A DNA stretch of 38,975 nt, taken from positions 1-38,975 of the forward strand of contig CAQFOZ010000021.1 in assembly GCA_948788915.1 (NCBI GenBank). Reading direction: 5' to 3'. Both the position numbers and the translations under genes were made by a program. The stretch comes from an uncultured Muribaculaceae bacterium (lineage in GTDB: Bacteria; Bacteroidota; Bacteroidia; Bacteroidales; Muribaculaceae). The first letter of the stretch is position 1. Every line of letters begins with the position of its first letter. Positions 34,305 through 38,975 of the stretch are shown here, piece by piece. The notes beneath the pieces are model-generated. The model saw only the letters and a program-made list of their open reading frames with translations, ran no database searches and was not told the origin of the DNA.

Positions 34305-34312
34305 CAAATTTA
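34305..34312 (-). promoter_or_regulatory. -7 element of the polyprenyl synthase gene
   Basis: On the minus strand this reads TAAATTTG, an exact TAnnTTTG match. It ends 9 nt before the chosen ATG, implying a transcript with almost no leader. No -33 partner at normal spacing was seen. Confidence 0.45.
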
Positions 34313-34381
34313 CAAAAAAAATATTAACTTTGGAGAAAATCAACTATAACTGTCGTAAGGAATTCTTTTCTTATAAATTGA

Positions 34382-35098
34382 ATGAGTGTAAATATGGAAT
34401 ATAAAAGAGTATTGTTGAAATTGTCAGGTGAATCTTTAGGTGGCAGCGAAGGCGTTGGCATAAATGTTGACAGGCTGAATGCTTACGCGCGTCAGATCAA
34501 GGAGATGGTTGATGGAGGGGTGCAGATCGGTATTGTTATTGGCGGCGGGAATATATTCCGTGGCCTGTCCGGTGCCGGAAAGGGTTTTGACCGTGTGAAA
34601 GGAGATCAGATGGGAATGCTCGCCACCGTGATCAATTCTCTGGCTCTCTCATCTGCTCTGGAGGCAATAGGTCAGCCGGCACTGGTTTTCACGGCAATTG
34701 CAATGCATCCGATAGGTGAGCATTATTCCAAATGGCGTGCCATTAATGCAATGGAGAATGGAAAAGTGGCAATCATAAGTTGCGGCACCGGCAATCCATA
34801 TTTTACAACAGATACCGGCTCCGCTTTACGTGCTATTGAGATTGAGGCAGATGTGATGCTGAAAGGAACGCGTGTGGACGGTGTTTATACAGCGGATCCG
34901 GAGAAAGACCCTTCTGCTGAAAAATTTGATAAGATCACATATGACGAGGTATTGTCGAGGGGTCTTAAGGTAATGGATCTTACGGCCACGGCTCTGTGTA
35001 AGGAAAATAAAATGCCTATCTATGTCTTTAATATGGATATAGAGGGAAATCTTAAAAAGATGCTTTCCGGTGATAATGTCGGTACATTAGTATACTAA
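34382..35098 (+). CDS. pyrH: UMP kinase
   Basis: Phosphorylates UMP to UDP in pyrimidine nucleotide synthesis; a cytoplasmic hexamer of the amino acid kinase fold. The 238-residue product has the family start YKRVLLKLSGESLGG, the glycine-rich IGIVIGGGNIFRG, and the nucleotide-site segments GTGNPYFTTDTGSALRA and VDGVYTADPEKDP. The annotated ATG gives MSVNMEYKRV; the second ATG at 34394 is equally possible because no clear ribosome-binding site is seen. frr follows 24 bases later, the usual pyrH-frr pairing. Confidence 0.97.
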   Translation: MSVNMEYKRVLLKLSGESLGGSEGVGINVDRLNAYARQIKEMVDGGVQIGIVIGGGNIFRGLSGAGKGFDRVKGDQMGMLATVINSLALSSALEAIGQPALVFTAIAMHPIGEHYSKWRAINAMENGKVAIISCGTGNPYFTTDTGSALRAIEIEADVMLKGTRVDGVYTADPEKDPSAEKFDKITYDEVLSRGLKVMDLTATALCKENKMPIYVFNMDIEGNLKKMLSGDNVGTLVY

Positions 35099-35122
35099 AT
35101 CAAATCAAAAAAACACGATACA

Positions 35123-35680
35123 ATGGAAGTGAAGGAATATTTGGCAAATGCTGAGGAAAACATGCAGCTTGCCGTAGATTATCTTGAGGACACATTGTCG
35201 CACATCCGTGCCGGCAAGGCCTCTGCCCGTTTGCTTGATGGCATTCGCGTAAGCTATTATGGTACGATGTCTCCTGTCTCCAACGTTGCCAATGTGAGTG
35301 TGCCCGACGCACGTACAATCGCAATCACACCATGGGAGAAATCAATGTTTAAGGAAATCGAGAAGGCTATAATAAATTCAGAACTGGGCATAACTCCGGA
35401 GAATAATGGAGAGGTTATCCGTCTTTCTATTCCACCTCTGACCGAGGATCGCCGCAAGCAGCTGGTCAAGCAGTCCAAAGGGGAGGCCGAGAATGCAAAA
35501 GTGTCTGTGCGAAATGCCCGTAGAGAGGCTATCGAAGGTCTGAAAAAAGAGATCAAAAACGGTCTTAGCGAGGATGTGGAAAAGGATGCGGAAAATGATG
35601 TCCAAAAACTTCATGATAAATACATGAAGAAAATTGACGCGGCCTTTGCTGAAAAAGAAAAGGAAATACTCACAGTCTGA
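35123..35680 (+). CDS. frr: Ribosome recycling factor
   Basis: Splits post-termination ribosomes together with EF-G. The 185 residues equal the family length. Conserved blocks are LSHIRAGKASARLLDGIRVSYYG, TPLxQ-region equivalent MSPVSNVANVSVPDARTIAI, IRLSIPPLTEDRRKQLVKQ and the C-terminal helix KLHDKYMKKIDAAFAEKEKEI. It lies in an operon with pyrH; a glycosyltransferase gene starts 16 bases downstream and may be read through. Confidence 0.98.
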   Translation: MEVKEYLANAEENMQLAVDYLEDTLSHIRAGKASARLLDGIRVSYYGTMSPVSNVANVSVPDARTIAITPWEKSMFKEIEKAIINSELGITPENNGEVIRLSIPPLTEDRRKQLVKQSKGEAENAKVSVRNARREAIEGLKKEIKNGLSEDVEKDAENDVQKLHDKYMKKIDAAFAEKEKEILTV

Positions 35681-35696
35681 TCTGTATCATGCCGGT

Positions 35697-36677
35697 ATGA
35701 TTCCCGAGATAACTGTAATAGTGCCGGTATACAATGTAGAAAAATATTTGCGTCAGTGCGTGTGTAGCGTGCTGGCGCAAACTTATTCCGGCTGGCGACT
35801 TATTCTTGTTGATGACGGCTCAACAGACTCTTGTGCGAGAATTTGCGATGAGTATGCTGTGTCTGATCCGAGAATACGGGTGGTGCATTCGTCTAACAGC
35901 GGAGCTTCAGTAGCAAGAAACAGGGGAATCGGTCTTGTCGATACGGAATATCTGACATTCCTGGATGCGGATGACATGTTGCATCCCCGGTTTCTTGAGC
36001 AGGCTCTGCATGATATAAGGGAGTCGAAGACCGATGTTGTCTGTTTCGGATATGCCGTTAACTATCGTAATTTTGAAAAAGAGACAGAGTTGAAATCCTC
36101 TATAATCCTTTCAGACGGAAGAACTTATACGGAACTTGTATTGTATCAGAGAAATCCAGCCCAGACACCCAGCATGTGTGGAAAACTTTTCAGAAGCGAA
36201 GTATTTGATAATGTAAGATTTGTCCCGTCTATCGGTTACGAAGATCTCGACCTCTTTTATCGATTGTTTACTGATTTGAAAACGGTAGCTTATTCAGATC
36301 TTCGATTATATTATTATCGTGTAAATCCGGATAGCTTTATTCATACGTTTAATGAAAAAAGAAAGGATGTACTGGATGTTACTGATGCGATGAAAAACTA
36401 TTATTCGGATTGTGGAGACCATCCTGACACCGTTTTGTATCGGGCGGCAAGAGACCGGCGTCTGTCAGCCCATTTCAATATTTTGGGATTGATGACTGTA
36501 AACTCCGTATCTGATGTTAAACTGGAAGACCGATGCTGGAATGGGATTCTGGAGGAGAGGAAATCCAGTCTGACAAATCCCAAAGTGAGGTTTAAAAATA
36601 AAATGGCAGTCTTTATGTCTTATATTGGCGGCCGTCCCCTTATACGCCTTCTTTCGCGAGTTAAGTATGACTCGTAA
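35697..36677 (+). CDS. Family 2 glycosyltransferase
   Basis: A 326-residue GT-A fold glycosyltransferase that would add a sugar to a surface polysaccharide or lipid-linked glycan. The N-terminal domain is canonical: ITVIVPVYNVEKYLRQCV, ILVDDGSTDSCARICDEY, NSGASVARNRGI and the metal-binding segment FLDADDMLHP. The middle has the acceptor-side SMCGKLFRSEVF and IGYEDLDLFYRLF, as in capsule-type enzymes. The ATG at 35697 sits just before the first strand; an in-frame ATG at 35634 inside frr would add 21 residues unlike the family and is rejected. No other glycan genes are near. Confidence 0.93.
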   Translation: MIPEITVIVPVYNVEKYLRQCVCSVLAQTYSGWRLILVDDGSTDSCARICDEYAVSDPRIRVVHSSNSGASVARNRGIGLVDTEYLTFLDADDMLHPRFLEQALHDIRESKTDVVCFGYAVNYRNFEKETELKSSIILSDGRTYTELVLYQRNPAQTPSMCGKLFRSEVFDNVRFVPSIGYEDLDLFYRLFTDLKTVAYSDLRLYYYRVNPDSFIHTFNEKRKDVLDVTDAMKNYYSDCGDHPDTVLYRAARDRRLSAHFNILGLMTVNSVSDVKLEDRCWNGILEERKSSLTNPKVRFKNKMAVFMSYIGGRPLIRLLSRVKYDS

Positions 36678-37390
36678 AATGGGGATTGCAACTGCTGGCG
36701 CGGTCTTATGCCGCTGCAGGTGACCGCAGGCTGCTTGACATCTATACGGAGGCTGCGGATATGCACGATACAATAGTGCAGAGACAGAGTGACGATTTTC
36801 TTCTTGGTATGGATTTTAAATACAGGACTTCTCAGCTTAAGAATGAAAAGATCTCTCTTCAAAATGAAGTGCGGGCAAAAAGGCAAAGAATCGCCTATAT
36901 AACTGTCATATCTGTTCTGATTGTAGTAGCGTTGCTTTTGTTTATCATTATGCATAACCGCAATAATAAGCGGCAGATCAGGCTTAAACAGCAGAATATA
37001 GATACACTTTTGGCTGAACGTATCGCACTTAATACCCGGATTGAAGAGCTGAATCAGGTTTTGACCGACAATAACACTGAAACATTGCGACGGCAGGTGT
37101 TACAGACAATCCTTCTTGAGAAGGAGGATGAATCATGTTTTCGCAAGAGTTTCAATGATCTGTATCCCGGATTTATTGACCGTCTCCGATGTGAGTATCC
37201 CGGACTTACCGCCGGCAATGAACTGCTGTGTATGCTTATCGCTCTCAACCGAAGGAATGATGAGATAGCCCTTGCTCTCGGCATCTCGAAAGAAAGCGTA
37301 ACCACGTCTCGCTATCGCCTGCGAAGCCGTTTCAATCTTTCAAAAGATACAGATCTAAATGACTTTATAAAGTCAAGGTTAAAACCGTAA
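36671..37390 (+). pseudogene. 3' remnant of a TPR-membrane-HTH regulator
   Basis: The frame opens right after a TGA at 36668 and lacks a convincing start; only a TTG (36686) gives most of it. The deduced part has the end of a TPR-like helical region (LLARSYAAAGDRRLLDIYTEAADMHD), a coiled segment, a membrane helix (about residues 69-90 from the TTG: IAYITVISVLIVVALLLF), a second coiled coil and a C-terminal LuxR-like helix-turn-helix (NDEIALALGISKESVTTSRYRLRSRF). Complete Bacteroidetes regulators of this type have several hundred N-terminal residues of TPRs. Here they are missing, because the glycosyltransferase gene ends at 36677. I read it as a truncated gene; expression from an internal start cannot be excluded. 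Confidence 0.7.
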
Positions 37391-37394
37391 TACT

Positions 37395-37584
37395 CTAAGA
37401 AACAGTTTAAATTTATTTTCGAGGAATTTTGAGAGTAGTTTTTGAGGTGGTTCCGCGAGTTGAGAAGGGAGAAACCTATCGGTTTTGACCGCTGAAACTT
37501 GGCGGAAACAGCCAAAAAGAACCTCAAAATTACCGAAAGAACTATTATAAAAAAATTTCGTAATAAATTTAAACAGTTTCTTAG
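37395..37584. mobile_element. putative MITE-like foldback element with 23-bp terminal inverted repeats
   Basis: The ends 37395-37417 and 37562-37584 are inverted copies matching at 22 of 23 positions (outer part CTAAGAAAC, inner part GTTTAAATTTATT). Nested pairs continue inwards: TTTTGAGGT (37440-37448) with ACCTCAAAA (37521-37529), a CCGC/GCGG pair and AAACC/GGTTT at the tip, so most of the 190 bases can form one long imperfect hairpin. No transposase frame is inside and no clear target duplication was found. It could instead be a structured RNA or decayed insertion sequence. Confidence 0.5.
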
Positions 37585-37596
37585 AAACTGTTTTTT
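37571..37596 (+). terminator. hairpin AAACAGTTTC/GAAACTGTTT with T-run
   Basis: Arms 37571-37580 and 37584-37593 pair perfectly around TTA and are followed by TTT on the plus strand. It may terminate transcription from the pyrH-side genes, and it overlaps the right end of the foldback element. Confidence 0.55.
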
Positions 37597-37675
37597 AAGC
37601 GGTACGGATATACCCGGCGGTTGGGAATGCGGCTTGTCCCAAAGCCGCGCAGTATACATGACAAATAATATTTTA

Positions 37676-38812
37676 TTATTTATTTACACACGATAGTGCG
37701 TATTTCCCTGGTGTCAGACCATTGTTACAATACACAAAAGCTTTGTGGAAGGCCTGGACGGTGGAATATCCGCACAGATGTGCTACCTCCGTCATGGAAA
37801 TAGAAGGATTGGTCTCAATTACTTTTTTAGCGTATCCTATCCGATACTCTCTGACAACAATTATAAAACTTCTGCCAAAACCCTCGTTGAATATTCGTGA
37901 GGCATATGTGCGGTTAAGTCCGAAATGGATCATTACATTCTTCAGGTTAAAGTCGACACTGAGATAGGGCTTGTCGTTTTCCAGCCACATTTCTATTTGT
38001 AGCCTGTACCAATCGAATTTACTATTGAAATCCTCTCCTTTTGCAGGAACCAACTCAGGAATGACATCATATGTCCGGTCTAAAATATATGGGGAATTAT
38101 ATACCATTACTTTTGTCGCGAGCCACGCTAAGAATATACAGGCAGCTATGTTGTGGCATAAGAAGGTTAAATATGATGCAAAACAGAGATGAATGAAAAA
38201 GAATATGGTGATGGCAACCAGACCAAACAAATATTTAGGCATCCAGTTGATTGAGTATTCTTCATATTCTGGACAAGTTTCTTCCACATACCGGTTATAG
38301 CAGTTTATATAGCGGATAGTCAGTTTTATTGTACAGATAAGATATCCTAAAAGACAGGCACACATTACAAGTCTGAACCATATTGAAAAATATGATATAT
38401 GTGACCAGAACTCACTGAGTGTCGTCAGGTTGAACTGTCGTAGTCCAAACATGCCTATAATTCCGTAATAAATTGACGCACAAAGCAAGAACGGAAGACA
38501 GAACATTATCAATTGACGTTTATTGGTTTTTGGTTCGTTTAATACGGTAATAGGCCAGACAAGAAAAGTGAACCCGGCGACAATGCCCAACAGTATCAAT
38601 CCTGGCTGCAGGACAGCGTTATATAGCGGAGATGTGTTGCCGCCGATCAAACCATAAGCCCGCAATGCCCATGCAACTCCCCACAAAAACAATACCAGTG
38701 ACAGCCATCTGCGCTGTTTGACTCCTTGCCAATTAACAGCCAACAATAGTGCGCTCCACGGACATATTGTGGAGGACACACATAGACTCGTCTTAAGTAC
38801 TGTTTCTATCAT
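37676..38812 (-). CDS. AraC-family regulator with membrane-spanning N-terminal half
   Basis: A 378-residue protein with about seven hydrophobic helices in residues 1-240 (for example SLVLFLWGVAWALRAYGLI, GLILLGIVAGFTFLVW, YLFGLVAITIFFFIHLCF). A soluble C-terminal AraC DNA-binding domain follows from about residue 275: the first helix-turn-helix includes VMIHFGLNRTYASRIFNEGFG, the second SMTEVAHLCGYSTVQAFHKAF. This layout is found in Bacteroidetes sensor-regulators that detect a signal in the membrane and bind DNA directly. It is monocistronic and convergent with the truncated regulator. Its target is unknown. Confidence 0.88.
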   Translation of the reverse strand: MIETVLKTSLCVSSTICPWSALLLAVNWQGVKQRRWLSLVLFLWGVAWALRAYGLIGGNTSPLYNAVLQPGLILLGIVAGFTFLVWPITVLNEPKTNKRQLIMFCLPFLLCASIYYGIIGMFGLRQFNLTTLSEFWSHISYFSIWFRLVMCACLLGYLICTIKLTIRYINCYNRYVEETCPEYEEYSINWMPKYLFGLVAITIFFFIHLCFASYLTFLCHNIAACIFLAWLATKVMVYNSPYILDRTYDVIPELVPAKGEDFNSKFDWYRLQIEMWLENDKPYLSVDFNLKNVMIHFGLNRTYASRIFNEGFGRSFIIVVREYRIGYAKKVIETNPSISMTEVAHLCGYSTVQAFHKAFVYCNNGLTPGKYALSCVNK

Positions 38813-38975
38813 GGAGATAGTGTCCTTATATAATTAGAATACTAAAGTTATAAAAATTCAATGATATAACAGGTATGAACGGCACGCTGATTTGTTGTTG
38901 CAATGTGCTGATAATTTGTACCTACTCTCAACTGGCAAGTGCAAAATTATCGATTATTCGGAAGAAAACATTCTT
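38813..38975. other. region upstream of the AraC-type gene
   Basis: TAACTTTA on the minus strand (38850-38843) is one base off the -7 consensus and would give a leader of about 25 nt. TAATTTTG (38949-38942, minus strand) is a better match but is about 130 nt from the start. No gene is seen before the window ends. Confidence 0.3.

Noticed and set aside
34296..34343. Upstream in-frame ATG extending the polyprenyl synthase by 16 residues
   Set aside because: The extension contains the likely -7 promoter element, and the family start motif begins at the downstream ATG.
35634..35696. Longer glycosyltransferase start inside frr
   Set aside because: The added residues are basic and read from frr coding DNA out of frame; the GT2 fold begins right after the ATG at 35697.
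37395..37584. attC site of an integron for the foldback element
   Set aside because: It is a long imperfect hairpin, but it lacks recognisable R and L core boxes and there is no integron integrase or cassette series.

Overview
The window looks like a chromosomal segment of a Bacteroidales bacterium, plausibly from the Muribaculaceae/Prevotella side of the order. The evidence is a SusC/SusD pair with an STN-domain SusC, a FecI/FecR-type sigma/anti-sigma pair, TAnnTTTG-type -7 promoter elements in place of E. coli -10 boxes, weak or absent Shine-Dalgarno sequences, and secreted proteins with short C-terminal tags ending in MVK. Family-level placement is inference from the gene set.

Region 1 (1-6.7 kb) is mixed housekeeping: the 3' end of a TrmH/SpoU RNA methyltransferase, recA, ferritin, an amidophosphoribosyltransferase (PurF) paralogue without a glutaminase nucleophile, a sulfatase with an atypical maturation motif, and an MgtC/SapB-type membrane protein. 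The genes are separated by clear hairpin terminators and have individual promoters.

Region 2 (6.7-20.9 kb) is the main accessory locus. On the minus strand it runs ECF sigma factor, FecR-like anti-sigma factor, SusC with an STN signalling domain, SusD, a large surface lipoprotein (fimbrillin-like N-terminus, FISUMP-like C-terminus), then two tandem exported metallo-beta-lactamase-fold hydrolases related to the ComEC hydrolase domain, ending in a strong terminator. No glycoside hydrolase or lyase is recognisable in the operon. I read it as a self-sensing nutrient uptake system whose degradative enzymes are MBL hydrolases; the substrate is unknown and a phosphodiester polymer is a testable guess. 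Two exported proteins with T9SS-like C-terminal tags flank it: a parallel beta-helix protein, and an unrecognised protein encoded on the opposite strand.

Region 3 (20.9-29.5 kb) is a minus-strand run read as TolC, HlyD, two ABC-2 permeases, an LpxL-like lipid A acyltransferase, a small His-rich exported protein and a TonB-dependent receptor. No ATPase subunit is encoded. A palindrome of the form TAAGAAACAGTTTCTTA, or a degenerate version of it, occurs in the intergenic gaps of this cluster and elsewhere in the window.

Region 4 (29.6-39 kb) holds a MATE transporter, tRNA-Ser(GCT) flanked by degenerate 9-nt tandem repeats, an acyltransferase-3 protein, yidD, rnpA and a polyprenyl diphosphate synthase on the minus strand. 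Then come pyrH, frr and a family 2 glycosyltransferase on the plus strand, the 3' remnant of a TPR-TM-HTH regulator, a 190-bp foldback element whose ends carry the same palindrome, and a membrane-anchored AraC-type regulator.
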